Source of the DNA: Cupriavidus sp. EM10
GTDB lineage: Bacteria > Pseudomonadota > Gammaproteobacteria > Burkholderiales > Burkholderiaceae
Length of the DNA: 64,000 nucleotides
Reading direction: 5' to 3'
Assembly: GCF_018729255.1 (NCBI RefSeq)
Contig: NZ_CP076062.1
Location: forward strand, 1 to 64,000
Shown: in pieces, positions 7,221 to 15,073 of the stretch
Numbering within the stretch: the stretch's first letter is position 1
Layout of the letters: each line of letters starts with the position of its first letter
Made by a program: the position numbers and the translations under genes
The notes under the pieces: model-generated
The model's database searches: none
Told to the model about the DNA's origin: nothing
What the model saw: the letters and a program-made list of their open reading frames with translations, nothing else

Positions 7221-9014
7221 ATGGTTGACACAAAGACGATCGAGCTGTTCAGGCGTGACGAAATGGTCTTCACCGTGCAGGAACTGATCGAGAAGGCCTT
7301 GGCAGCGATCGGGGCCCTGTTCGCCGGCGGCCATCCGATTATTGTGGCCTACAGCGGAGGGAAGGACAGTTCTGTGGTGGCTGCCTTGGTTCTCCACGCG
7401 GCAGTTTTGGCAAAGGCGTCTGGGGGCAATCCACTGGTCATCGTGACGACAGGGGATACTGGCGTCGAGTCACCTGAGTCCCAGTCCTTGTACCAAGCTG
7501 AGACGGCGAAGATGCGGGGGTTTGCGAAGGATCACGGCGTTCGGCTTCTTACGAAGACGGTTCAGCCCACGCTGCTCTCGACCTGGCAGTTGAAGATTCT
7601 GAGCGGCCGAGGCCTTCCAAGCTTCCCGGGCTCTCAAAGTGACTGTTCTGTCGATCTCAAGATTCATCCTCAGCGCATGTTCCGACGCAAGCTGTTCAGA
7701 AAGCTTGCTCAGGAGAAGCTCCCCGAGCCCGTAACGTGTCTGGGCACCCGCCTGGACGAGGGCCAACGCCGCGCCGCTGCCATGCTTGTCCGCGGTGACC
7801 GCTCGGACGTGCCGGTTCGCAACAAGGACGGCGAGCTGATCCTCAGTCCGGTTCGGGTATGGAGCACCGACGATATATGGGAGGCCATCGCAATCTACGG
7901 CGGTCAGCAGTACCCATCGTTCTCGGACTTCGAAGAAACGAAACGCGTGTATGCACATTCCTCAGGCACGTCGTGCGCAGTTGTCGCTGATGCAATCTAT
8001 GAGGGCGGCGAGAAGCGCGGGAAGGGCGGCTGTGGTGCTCGACTCGGGTGCCACGTGTGCCAAGTTGCGGAGGACAAATCGCTCGCCAACATGATCGAGT
8101 ACGACGCGCGCTATGCTTACGCCAAAGGGCTGAACCTGCTGAACCGTTTCATCCGCAATACTCGGTATGACTGGCAGAGGCGGCATTGGGTGGGGCGGAC
8201 GATCAAAGAGGGTTGGGTCACAATCCAGCCGGATACTTACCATCCTTCAATGATTCGTGCGCTCACGCGCTACATGCTGCAGCTGGACTACGACGAAGAG
8301 TTGCGTGCAGCGAGTGCTGGTGAGCAGCCGAAGTTCAGGCTGCTTCCGCTGGATGTCATGATCGCTGTGGACGCAATGCAATCTCTGAACGGCGTGGCCA
8401 TGCCATTCTCGGTCTGGGCAGACCATCGGGACATCAGGCAACGAGGAGTCCGCTACGATGTGCCAGATGTGCCGGCAGTCAAGCAAAGCCCGATACCTGT
8501 TGCGCGGTTCCTGCATGTTGGCAAGGAGTGGGATTCGACGGCTAGCAATGCAACATGGACTGGCCTGCGTGACCCGTATTTTGAGGCTCTCACCGAGAGA
8601 AGTGGATGTGCGCCGGAGCTGACGACCCTACGGGACGGAAAGCTTGCGTGGGCCGTGGAGACGGAGCCTACTTTCTCGGTGGACCTCGAGAGTGCCTGCT
8701 TGATCGAGGACTTCGAGGTGGACCGATTGCTCCGAATGCATGATCAGGGAGTGATGCCGGGCGGAGTTACCACAGGGTACCTTTGGTACTTGTCCTACGG
8801 GTGTCTCTCCCTGTCACACGCGCAGCAGAACGAACACGATGCGATCTGCCGTCGTACCGCACACAAGGATCGTCTCGGTATTACCTGTGAGTACGACATA
8901 GACGCACTCATTGGTCGGTCGGTCGGGTTTGCCGATTTACCGCCTGAAGCCCGGGTTGCATGGGGCGGGAAGGCGACAACGGCATCGGCACAAGTCGATC
9001 TCTTGTTCAATTAA
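7221..9014 (+). CDS. DndC-like protein of the PAPS reductase family
   Basis: 597 residues. The ATP-pyrophosphatase P-loop SGGKDSS is at residues 45-51. A DCSVDLKIHP segment at 141-150 and a GTRLDEGQ segment at 175-182 match the layout of DndC, the sulfur-activating enzyme of DNA phosphorothioation. Cysteines 142, 252, 271, 277 and 280 (C-x5-C-x-x-C at the end) could hold an iron-sulfur cluster, as in DndC. The C-terminal 250 residues are unrecognised. No dndB, dndD or dndE, nor SspB/E genes, are adjacent. The start follows AGGAG. Sulfur transfer to DNA or another substrate is inference. Confidence 0.75.
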   Translation: MVDTKTIELFRRDEMVFTVQELIEKALAAIGALFAGGHPIIVAYSGGKDSSVVAALVLHAAVLAKASGGNPLVIVTTGDTGVESPESQSLYQAETAKMRGFAKDHGVRLLTKTVQPTLLSTWQLKILSGRGLPSFPGSQSDCSVDLKIHPQRMFRRKLFRKLAQEKLPEPVTCLGTRLDEGQRRAAAMLVRGDRSDVPVRNKDGELILSPVRVWSTDDIWEAIAIYGGQQYPSFSDFEETKRVYAHSSGTSCAVVADAIYEGGEKRGKGGCGARLGCHVCQVAEDKSLANMIEYDARYAYAKGLNLLNRFIRNTRYDWQRRHWVGRTIKEGWVTIQPDTYHPSMIRALTRYMLQLDYDEELRAASAGEQPKFRLLPLDVMIAVDAMQSLNGVAMPFSVWADHRDIRQRGVRYDVPDVPAVKQSPIPVARFLHVGKEWDSTASNATWTGLRDPYFEALTERSGCAPELTTLRDGKLAWAVETEPTFSVDLESACLIEDFEVDRLLRMHDQGVMPGGVTTGYLWYLSYGCLSLSHAQQNEHDAICRRTAHKDRLGITCEYDIDALIGRSVGFADLPPEARVAWGGKATTASAQVDLLFN

Positions 9015-9018
9015 ACAC

Positions 9019-9060
9019 TCCCCGGGGCGTATCCACGCTGCCCGGGGATTTTTCTTTTCC
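9019..9060 (+). terminator. Rho-independent terminator
   Basis: Perfect 8-bp stem TCCCCGGG / CCCGGGGA, 14-nt loop, then TTTTTCTTTT. Confidence 0.9.
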
Positions 9061-9141
9061 GGTACGCCGTGGCGAGCATGGTGATCGGGCAGCGGGCCGC
9101 CGCAGAGGAGGGTTACGGCAAGGTGGCGTCCCCTTTCTGTT

Positions 9142-9230
9142 CTCCTGATCTACATCTCTTCTCGCAAGGACTTTCCAACAACCCCAGGGCGTTCCGTGCC
9201 TTTGGGGCGCGGGCGACTGGATATCAGGAG
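9142..9230 (+). promoter_or_regulatory. Long structured leader hiding the ribosome binding site
   Basis: CTCCTGAT (9142-9149) perfectly complements ATCAGGAG (9223-9230), the ribosome site of the GTG start at 9237. An inner CCCCA/TGGGG hairpin lies between. Sequence and layout closely resemble the leader before 7221. Confidence 0.65.
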
Positions 9231-9236
9231 CATATT

Positions 9237-9665
9237 GTGCTGAATGCAATCTCGAACGAAACGACAGCTGGACTTGAACTGGCGGTTGCACTGGAGCTGT
9301 TCTGTGTAACTCTGGACTGGCAGCCTGGCGACGACGAGCAAGGCGACTACTCGGTATCCGTCTGGGCAGTCGACGAGGACGATGCCATTCGTCAGGTGGC
9401 AGAAGAAATGGCTGACTCCGGCGAGAAGAGCTTCGAGACCGAGGCAGAACGTGTGGCGTACATCCAGTGCGTCATCGACGGAGCTGGACAGTATGCCGCG
9501 GAACATGTCAAGAACAGGTTGCTTAGTGATCTCGACAATCTGCTGACGAACGATCGTCCGGAAGCACTGAAGGCAATCAAGGCCATCTTGGATGGTGCAG
9601 ATCCAGCTGGCAGCACGACGCCGGCGGCCGACGATGCAAAGCGGAGCGATCCACCTGCGCAGTAG
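9237..9665 (+). CDS. Uncharacterised 142-residue acidic protein
   Basis: GTG start 6 bases after AGGAG; no ATG of the frame has a comparable site. Acidic and helical, with an Ala/Pro-rich tail. No recognised domain. Its leader is a relative of the one in front of the DndC-like gene, which suggests the two are controlled in the same way. Confidence 0.6.
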   Translation: MLNAISNETTAGLELAVALELFCVTLDWQPGDDEQGDYSVSVWAVDEDDAIRQVAEEMADSGEKSFETEAERVAYIQCVIDGAGQYAAEHVKNRLLSDLDNLLTNDRPEALKAIKAILDGADPAGSTTPAADDAKRSDPPAQ

Positions 9666-9723
9666 GCACTGCGCATTTCAAAACTCGTCGCATCGACTAG
9701 CACTCTAGTAGTGCAACTCAGAA

Positions 9724-9760
9724 CCCCGTTCATCCGAAAGATGAGCGGGGCTTTTGTTTT
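9724..9760 (+). terminator. Rho-independent terminator
   Basis: 11-bp stem (CCCCGTTCATC / GATGAGCGGGG, one wobble), CGAAA loop, then CTTTTGTTTTT. Confidence 0.85.
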
Positions 9761-9799
9761 TGGCCGGTGCTTCTGGTTGTGGACGTGTGTGACTCATTC

Positions 9800-9846
9800 C
9801 CATTGGCAAGGACAAGGGGGCATGCCCCTACCAACCCTACCAATGG
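9800..9846 (+). promoter_or_regulatory. Structured leader at the ribosome binding site
   Basis: CCATTGG (9800-9806) pairs with CCAATGG (9840-9846), overlapping the GGAG ribosome site of the gene at 9857. An inner AGGGG/CCCCT hairpin lies between, and GGCAAGGACA in the loop resembles the leader before 9237. Confidence 0.55.
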
Positions 9847-9856
9847 AGTAAACAGC

Positions 9857-10312
9857 ATGATCGAATCCGCAAACACCGAAGTGAATGGCTTTTCGTCAAC
9901 AAAGCTGCCGGTCGACCGTGACCTGATCAAATCGCAGCGCCTTCTCAACATGATTGAGGTTGTGGAAGTCCTCCATGCCCCGGACGGTGAGCGAACGCTC
10001 TGGCAGATGCTGGTTGACGCCGGCGCTGACATCGATCGAATCATTTTCCGAGATGTCGACGACCTCCAGGCCGAACGGGCGCCCGCCCTGCAGTTTCGCG
10101 TGGATACCTCGAAACTGAAGGGTTTTTTGGTCCTCGAGCATGCCCCTGGTCAGCACGGACTCCGTATTTTGGTCCAGGCTGAGGGAACGATGGTGCTGAA
10201 GGTGGTCCATGCGGGGGTTCTCCTGCGCGACCTCGCCACGAAACTCGCTCATCTGATCGACGACGGTACCCGCCGGAACGAGCCCGCTAGCCGCGTGATC
10301 GTGAAGGAGTAA
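9857..10312 (+). CDS. Uncharacterised 151-residue protein
   Basis: ATG follows TGGAGT. Soluble alpha/beta-looking product with an amphipathic C-terminal helix. No recognised domain or motif. It sits between its own leader and its own terminator. Confidence 0.6.
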   Translation: MIESANTEVNGFSSTKLPVDRDLIKSQRLLNMIEVVEVLHAPDGERTLWQMLVDAGADIDRIIFRDVDDLQAERAPALQFRVDTSKLKGFLVLEHAPGQHGLRILVQAEGTMVLKVVHAGVLLRDLATKLAHLIDDGTRRNEPASRVIVKE

Positions 10313-10318
10313 CCCATG

Positions 10319-10351
10319 CCCCCGGCGCATCGTGCCCGGGGGTTTCTCTTT
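10319..10351 (+). terminator. Rho-independent terminator
   Basis: Perfect 7-bp GC stem CCCCCGG / CCGGGGG, 10-nt loop, then TTTCTCTTTT. Confidence 0.85.
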
Positions 10352-10500
10352 TGCCTGAAGCCGGCGTGGCAGGCCGGCTCCTTTCCTAACCTCCTCCTCC
10401 TTCGGCGAGCTCGGGCTGCTTCTGCCGGTTATGCCGCGATGTTGATCATCCCGGCATATCAGGCCAGATCCGAGGCCTCAATTCCTCACAAGGAGTAAGA

Positions 10501-10980
10501 ATGTCTACCTCCAGGCAAGTCGATTTTCAGGAGCTTTGTCCCCAGTGTGGCCAGGATTGCTTTGCAACGTTGTATGAGGACAATTTTGGGTACGAGTCCT
10601 CGGCGGCGCATTGTCACGGGCGCGGCTACCGAGTCGCGGTCGATATTGGAGATGGTGGTGGCGTAGACGCAAGTGTCCAAACGAACAAACGTGCCGGCAT
10701 GATTGTCTCTGGCTGCGTAGTGGACGGAGAGTCGTGCCGCACGATGAGGCTGGGGAGCCTGATCGGAGGACGGGTCATGTGTGATCGCGAGATCAGCAGT
10801 GGACGTTCCCCTGCCTGGTTCGCCTTTGTCGACGATGCTGGGGTAACGGTCCTTCGTGGCGCTCCTGCCGACGATCCGGCCTTTGCCGATATTGTCCTGG
10901 ACGCGCGGAAACGGCTCGACGAGCTGGAAGTCGTCGCCGACGAGCAGCTTCAGGACATTCCTGAGCCTGTGGCACTCTAA
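10501..10980 (+). CDS. 159-residue protein with a C-x-x-C-x3-C motif
   Basis: ATG after AAGGAG. Cysteines at 13, 16, 20 and 38 near the N-terminus (CPQCGQDC, then HCH) could form a small zinc site. The rest is soluble without a recognised fold. Located alone between leader and terminator. Function unknown; a metal-stabilised binding protein is the most that can be said. Confidence 0.6.
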   Translation: MSTSRQVDFQELCPQCGQDCFATLYEDNFGYESSAAHCHGRGYRVAVDIGDGGGVDASVQTNKRAGMIVSGCVVDGESCRTMRLGSLIGGRVMCDREISSGRSPAWFAFVDDAGVTVLRGAPADDPAFADIVLDARKRLDELEVVADEQLQDIPEPVAL

Positions 10981-10988
10981 CCAACGAC

Positions 10989-11028
10989 GGCCCGTCCACT
11001 CTCGCGAGTGACGGGCCATTTTCTTTTC
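10989..11028 (+). terminator. Rho-independent terminator
   Basis: GGCCCGT / ACGGGCC stem extended by CACTC / GAGTG with a TCGC tetraloop, then ATTTTCTTTT. Confidence 0.9.
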
Positions 11029-11120
11029 TGATCGGCCGGCTTGTGTGCACCTGCGCTTCATATCAAGAGGCAAGGAGTAAAGCCTGCACCAGGCTAGAAT
11101 TTCTCGAACAGGAGATTGAT

Positions 11121-11435
11121 ATGGATCACACCTTTGAAACTGGCGCCGAGATCGAGGGTTTCCTACGATCGGAGGGCCTTACGGATGCTTCGACCGGAGG
11201 AGGGTACTCGGGCTGGTTCCTCGAGCTCCAAGGGCAATCGGGACCCTGGCAGATCATGATCTCTGACTGGACGACCGATAGCACCAACTTGCAGCCGGGC
11301 AAACCCATCGGAATCGCGCTCTACGCACCCGGTGGTGTCGAAACACAAGCCGAGGTGTTGCCCAATGCCGATGGCTTGCGGGATGCGCTGAAGCGGTTCA
11401 AGGATGCCGGCGTACAGCAGTTCGGTACCGTCTAA
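11121..11435 (+). CDS. Uncharacterised 104-residue protein
   Basis: ATG preceded by AGGAGA. An AGCCTG/CAGGCT hairpin and a second GGAG lie upstream, at 11075-11097. Compact, Gly-rich N-terminal half with a GGGYSGW segment and a helical C-terminus. No family recognised. A tiny downstream ORF starts 16 bases after its stop and shares its terminator. Confidence 0.6.
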   Translation: MDHTFETGAEIEGFLRSEGLTDASTGGGYSGWFLELQGQSGPWQIMISDWTTDSTNLQPGKPIGIALYAPGGVETQAEVLPNADGLRDALKRFKDAGVQQFGTV

Positions 11436-11451
11436 GGCTGAGGAGCTAAAC

Positions 11452-11569
11452 ATGGTCATCCGCGCCAAGGCAGGTACAGCGTTTGTCTACGAACTCAATG
11501 GCTGCCGCCTAACTGACCATGGTCAACGGAGAGTGGGTCACCGTCAAGGTTGAACCGCTACCGGCATAA
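11452..11569 (+). CDS. Tiny ORF, about 38 residues, frame probably shifted
   Basis: ATG after GAGGAG. The frame from 11452 ends after 33 codons, but a second frame (MVNGEWVTVKVEP) opens with the GACCATGG at 11516. Removing one C at 11517-11518 fuses both into a 38-residue peptide. The fused peptide reads more naturally than either half. Weakly supported. Confidence 0.3.
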
Positions 11570-11590
11570 CCTGATCGCACCGCGATCGCA

Positions 11591-11636
11591 GCCTCCAGCT
11601 CACGACGATGTGTGACTGGAGGCTTTTCTTTTTTGA
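11591..11636 (+). terminator. Rho-independent terminator
   Basis: Perfect 8-bp stem GCCTCCAG / CTGGAGGC with inner TCAC/GTGA, followed by TTTTCTTTTTT. Confidence 0.9.
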
Positions 11637-11655
11637 GTACCGCTCCGTGTGAAAC

Positions 11656-11702
11656 ATCTCCTACCTGTCAGGCCATCGCAAGTGGCCTCTTACCCAGGAG
11701 AT
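11656..11702 (+). promoter_or_regulatory. Leader hairpin hiding the ribosome binding site
   Basis: ATCTCCT (11656-11662) perfectly complements AGGAGAT (11696-11702), the ribosome site of the gene at 11708. An inner GGCCA/TGGCC hairpin lies between. Same outer-plus-inner layout as the leaders before 7221, 9237 and 9857. Confidence 0.65.
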
Positions 11703-11707
11703 CGATC

Positions 11708-12532
11708 ATGAGCCATTTTTCCAAAGCAGTAGACCGCCGTTCCCGCCGTGCGATGACGGAATTCTTGTCCTCGCACTTCCGCTACCACACCGCTGGCAGC
11801 CACAACCGCAGTACTTCGTATGCCCACTGCATCAAGGTCGACCGGCTTGGCTTGACCCGCGAGCAAACCGACGCCGCGTATGACATGCTGGCGGCGGAGA
11901 CGTACTGGGATCGCATTGATGATCCCATTCGCGAGTTCACCCACTCCATGCACGGGATGTACACGATCGGGACGAACGGGCGCTCCGGTGGCTATTTGGT
12001 CCTCTATCGCAGTGAGTACAAGAGCACGGAGCATCTGTCCTTCTGCCGGTCGTGCGGCCAGCGGAACTTCAGGCGAGTCGCTCCTACCTTGGACGGCGCG
12101 GAAGGCATCATCGGCGCTGAAATTCTCCGCAATGGGGGCCTCTGGCACGACGACGTCTACCTCGGTCGATCGGCCATCCAGGCGATCGCGCTCTCGGACA
12201 CCGAAAAGCTGGCCATGGTTAGCAAGCTCAAACCGCTGTTGAAAGACTGTTCCGCGGACAACCGTTGCGGCGTCTGTTCGGCCACCGGCGATCGCGGGCG
12301 CGTGAACTACGAAAAGTCCCCGGTCACGCTTTCGCACTGGCCAATGCGTCCCATCGACCAGGATGCTGATTTCAGTGACATGAGCATGGACGAACTGCGC
12401 TCGCGCGTCGACGTCGTCACGGCGTTCGATGCTGCGTGCGATGAGATTCGCGAGAATTTCATCGAGTTGCTGTCTGACTTCGCGCCGGTTGAACGAACCT
12501 GTCGGGAAACAATAAAGGTCGCTACGTCCTAG
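11708..12532 (+). CDS. 274-residue protein with two C-x-x-C pairs
   Basis: ATG after AGGAG. A basic N-terminus is followed by a Gly/Tyr-rich region, CRSC near residue 115 and CGVC near residue 190, which could jointly bind a metal. No signal peptide or membrane segment. No family recognised. Last gene of the terminator-separated island. Confidence 0.6.
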   Translation: MSHFSKAVDRRSRRAMTEFLSSHFRYHTAGSHNRSTSYAHCIKVDRLGLTREQTDAAYDMLAAETYWDRIDDPIREFTHSMHGMYTIGTNGRSGGYLVLYRSEYKSTEHLSFCRSCGQRNFRRVAPTLDGAEGIIGAEILRNGGLWHDDVYLGRSAIQAIALSDTEKLAMVSKLKPLLKDCSADNRCGVCSATGDRGRVNYEKSPVTLSHWPMRPIDQDADFSDMSMDELRSRVDVVTAFDAACDEIRENFIELLSDFAPVERTCRETIKVATS

Positions 12533-12547
12533 CAATAAAGCTCAGAA

Positions 12548-12595
12548 AAAAGCCGAGAATCCTACTGGATTTCCTTTGCTGGCGCGGCTTTTGGG
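12548..12595 (+). terminator. Rho-independent terminator
   Basis: Perfect 8-bp stem AAAAGCCG / CGGCTTTT with a long 29-nt loop. The A-rich 5' arm and T-rich 3' arm could terminate in either direction. Confidence 0.6.
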
Positions 12596-13234
12596 CCTTT
12601 ATTGTCCGAGGTCTCGGTGCTTCCCAGATGTGTCGCTAAACGCTATTCAATAGGGAAGGGAACATTCGCTTCACATTCTGGCGCTTTCTGGACCCAGTAG
12701 GCGCTGGCTCATGACATGCGGATCACCTCACAAGCTTTGCGCTGCAAGGTTTTGGGGTTTTATTGTCCTGCGGTCGGCAGATTGCCTCGTGCAGCGTGGA
12801 GAACCTCCGAGGTGGCAGGCATGGGCGTAGCCGCGAGTAGACCGCTGAAATGGATGGAGCATGCTTCTGGTCCGAACGGGGCCGAGGTGAGTAAGCGCGA
12901 CATGGATGTGCGCAACTATGCCGACTGGATTCACGGAAAGCTTTACCCCGGTCCGCACCGTAGTTGGCTCCCGTGCGCTTCGTGCAGAATCAAGGAGTGA
13001 ACCTGTCAGGAAGAGCGCGCGAGCCCACGTCTGACGTCCTAGAAAAACTGTGCGGCGAAAATACTATCGGTACGAATCTTAAATAGATTCGGTACGGTTG
13101 CCTGTGCGTCATCCTGAGAGGGAGGAGGGCTGGGCCCGTACCGCTTGAATTTTAGCCTCCAGAAATCACAAGTTGACCCCATAACGGACCAGCCCCACCT
13201 TCCCGATGGTGGGCATTGTCTGGTCCAAGCAGGC
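12596..13234. other. Stretch without a supported gene; island edge
   Basis: No convincing gene. A plus-strand frame ending at 13000 lacks a ribosome site. Two secondary structures stand out: GTACGAATCT / AGATTCG-GTAC (13070-13095) and a nested hairpin at 13186-13226. The organised terminator-gene pattern stops here. Confidence 0.5.
13186..13226. repeat. Nested inverted repeat
   Basis: Outer arms GGACCAG (13186-13192) and CTGGTCC (13220-13226), inner arms CCCACC (13194-13199) and GGTGGG (13208-13213). It lies just past the 3' end of the minus-strand antitoxin gene but has no T run for either strand, so it is not a typical terminator. It may be a recombination or IS end relic. Confidence 0.45.
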
Positions 13235-13492
13235 TTAAGGGTGCTGTCTGGTGACCTCATGTCGGAGTTGACCTGCTCGAAACTCTGCAATGGCCTCTCG
13301 CAGCCGGGTCGCGTTCTTTTCGGTCCCCAACAGGTGTAGCGTCTCCTGGATGCTTTCGTAGGCCTGAAATGACATCAGCACCACGGGTGCGCCACGCCGT
13401 CGCTTGATGACGATGGTCTCATTCTCCTTGCAGACTGAGACCATCGTCTTCTCAAAATCCGCTCGCACCGCACTAAGAGTCATTGCTTTCAT
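13235..13492 (-). CDS. Phd/YefM-family antitoxin, orphan
   Basis: 85 residues from the preferred ATG. The N-terminus (MKAMTLSAVRADFEKTM) and the ETIVIKRRRGAPVVLMS-like strand-turn-strand, followed by a YESIQET helix and LLGTEKNA segment, follow YefM/Phd antitoxins, which bind DNA with the N-terminal half and a RelE/YoeB toxin with the C-terminal half. No toxin frame is visible downstream to 13000, so it seems to be an orphan or the toxin is lost. It overlaps the 3' end of the upstream 60-residue frame. Confidence 0.75.
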   Translation of the reverse strand: MKAMTLSAVRADFEKTMVSVCKENETIVIKRRRGAPVVLMSFQAYESIQETLHLLGTEKNATRLREAIAEFRAGQLRHEVTRQHP

Positions 13493-13655
13493 TGGGTGAA
13501 TCCTGCTCAAGTGGGCGCACATCGGTTGGGCTGTGGTCTATTCCAGCGCAGGGGATATCAACGAGCTCCTCTAGCCGCCGAAGATTGTCAAACTCCAACG
13601 GATTCGGCCGGAAACCCTTACTTCGTAAGGATTTCAGCATGTCAGTCTCCATCAT
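13473..13655 (-). CDS. Possible 60-residue protein after the JAB fragment
   Basis: The frame begins at an ATG that overlaps the stop region of the JAB-like frame, as translationally coupled genes do, and ends 20 bases inside the antitoxin gene. Helical, with LEFDNLRRLEEL in the middle and an acidic tail. No Shine-Dalgarno sequence and no recognised family. Confidence 0.3.
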   Translation of the reverse strand: MMETDMLKSLRSKGFRPNPLEFDNLRRLEELVDIPCAGIDHSPTDVRPLEQDSPNESNDS

Positions 13656-13932
13656 TATTCGCATTGTCGCGAAAGACCCGTAGCTCAGCGAGATCGCTGG
13701 CTGAAGATGGCCCAAGCAAACGCTCGTATCGATATCGGTGAGCCGGCCAATTCCAATTTCCATCCGGACCTCCGCCAATAAGCATAAGGGGCCGTTGAGT
13801 ATTCGCGTCTGGATGTCTTGCGATAGCCCGAAGTGTTCTCCGGTCCAGCCAACCCATCTGCGGGACACCGTTGGGATGCGTATGCCAATCGCCCATATAC
13901 GTATCGCCTGTTACCCTCGGCGGCGATGGAGC
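13642..13932 (-). pseudogene. Remnant of a JAB/MPN (JAMM) protein
   Basis: The 84-residue open part begins with a GDWHTHPNG segment, which carries the H-x-H-P metal site of JAB1/MPN proteases, followed by a D residue 10 positions later and a typical LMLIGGG strand. The N-terminal half, where the catalytic Glu should be, is out of frame or missing: a stop lies 13 codons upstream of the first ATG. Related JAB proteins occur in CBASS (Cap3), Bil operons and mobile elements. A decayed second JAMM gene, unrelated in position to the intact one at 20.7 kb. Confidence 0.55.
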
Positions 13933-14067
13933 CTAGATGGGCTGAGGGCATCCCGCCCACGCCCAGCGTCTGCTCCTAGATGTCGTGATATCCCGCCCTT
14001 TGCCTTATTCTTTCATCGTGACTCCCTATCAAAGGGGATGCACAGGAGGGCCGTCCGATCGCGGACC

Positions 14068-14382
14068 TCAACCCCGAGTCTGAGTTTGAATTCCTGGCTG
14101 TCGACTATCGAATCTTCCGGGTAATCGCTGTGAATCCAATGCGTCTAGGCGTGAGAGTGGCTGATAGACGGCCCATCCTCGTTCCGCGGCCACCGCGAGA
14201 AGCATTTCAAGCGCGTCCCGCCTGGTGTAGCCATACGAGATCGAGCGTCCATTGGAAAGCTCATAGTTGTATTTTCGATGAGCCGGCCCCACCTCATCCG
14301 CAGGCACCGTCCTGATTGACATGGTCGCATCAACCAGATCGCCATCGACTTTCACCACCAAATGGTCCTTCCCAACGCTCAT
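14068..14382 (-). CDS. Uncharacterised 104-residue protein
   Basis: Minus-strand gene starting with a beta-rich segment (DHLVVKVDGDLVDATMSI) and a YNYELSNGRSISYGYTRRDA stretch that reads as a genuine folded domain, then an amphipathic helix. No SD of quality (GAGAG). Upstream of the JAB remnant on the same strand, so perhaps of one former operon. Confidence 0.45.
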   Translation of the reverse strand: MSVGKDHLVVKVDGDLVDATMSIRTVPADEVGPAHRKYNYELSNGRSISYGYTRRDALEMLLAVAAERGWAVYQPLSRLDALDSQRLPGRFDSRQPGIQTQTRG

Positions 14383-14789
14383 ATGCTCTCTCTATCCTAA
14401 CGGTCCGGTTTGTACGTCATCACTGATTCAGTCTTGCACTGTTTCGTTTCCGGTTCATGCCTCATCAATTCCTTGATGACAGCCCTATCAGCCTGGAATT
14501 CGGCACAAGTGCGTCAGATGTGCAAGAGGCTGATAAGCACAGGTCAGCACGCCGGGCTCTGCGCACTGCCGGCTTTCGGCGATTGACTGCGTGCGCGGAT
14601 ATGCAGTCGGCTAGATCTCCCCGGCAGCTTCTCGCGGAGTCCCCCTGCCGCGGACGAGCCGACGCCTGGCCGGACTATCTGCTCCCGCATTTACGTTGCA
14701 GATGATGGCACCCGTATGTCGATCCAGGGCGTGCTCGGAAAGGTGCGGAAGGCGAAGCTCTTGCCTGTCGTGCGGCGCTATCCCCTCGC
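14383..14789. other. 407 bases without a supported gene
   Basis: Open frames on both strands here have poor composition and no ribosome sites. Nothing else recognised. Confidence 0.4.
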
Positions 14790-15017
14790 TCAAAACGGAC
14801 AATAGAGCGCATCGTCAAGCCACGCGAACCAGTCCCAAGGGTAGAGGCAGTCCCCCACCGGGCTCTGATGAAAGATCGGCACCATCTCGCGCTGGACGAG
14901 ATCGAGTAGCGCGTCGCGATGGGGCCGCGGGACCGTAGCAATGGCCACATAGGCGCCGCGCGCATCCCGAACGACCGGTACGATGTGCCGCAGTCGCTCA
15001 CGCGCTTCCGGATTCAT
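14790..15017 (-). CDS. 75-residue conserved protein, paralog of the one at 29.5 kb
   Basis: Closely related to the 76-residue product at 29522-29752. Both share RLR-x-x-VPV near the start, VP-x-P in the middle, a (D/R)RE-(L/M)-VPIF core, GDC, WDW, and an identical C-terminal WLDD-x-LYCPF. Strong conservation of the Trp/Cys/Asp C-terminus in two diverged copies shows it is a real protein under selection. Unknown function. The copies sit in two decayed stretches that flank the defence-like region. Confidence 0.65.
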   Translation of the reverse strand: MNPEARERLRHIVPVVRDARGAYVAIATVPRPHRDALLDLVQREMVPIFHQSPVGDCLYPWDWFAWLDDALYCPF

Positions 15018-15073
15018 CAGTGTTTCGGCTTAGCCTTGCAAGGGTGCCCATTCGACGGGTCAGCCGCTGGTTG

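Noticed and set aside
7221..9014. Complete Dnd or Ssp phosphorothioation system
   Set aside because: Only the DndC-like component is present; no DndB, DndD, DndE, SspB or SspE relatives in the window.
1..12600. Integron cassette array with attC sites
   Set aside because: Intergenic hairpins are ordinary terminators with T runs; no conserved GTTRRRY/RYYYAAC core sites were seen.
12716..13000. Plus-strand open frame of about 94 codons after the island
   Set aside because: No ribosome site, poor composition and start unclear; only a CASC pair at the end looked protein-like.
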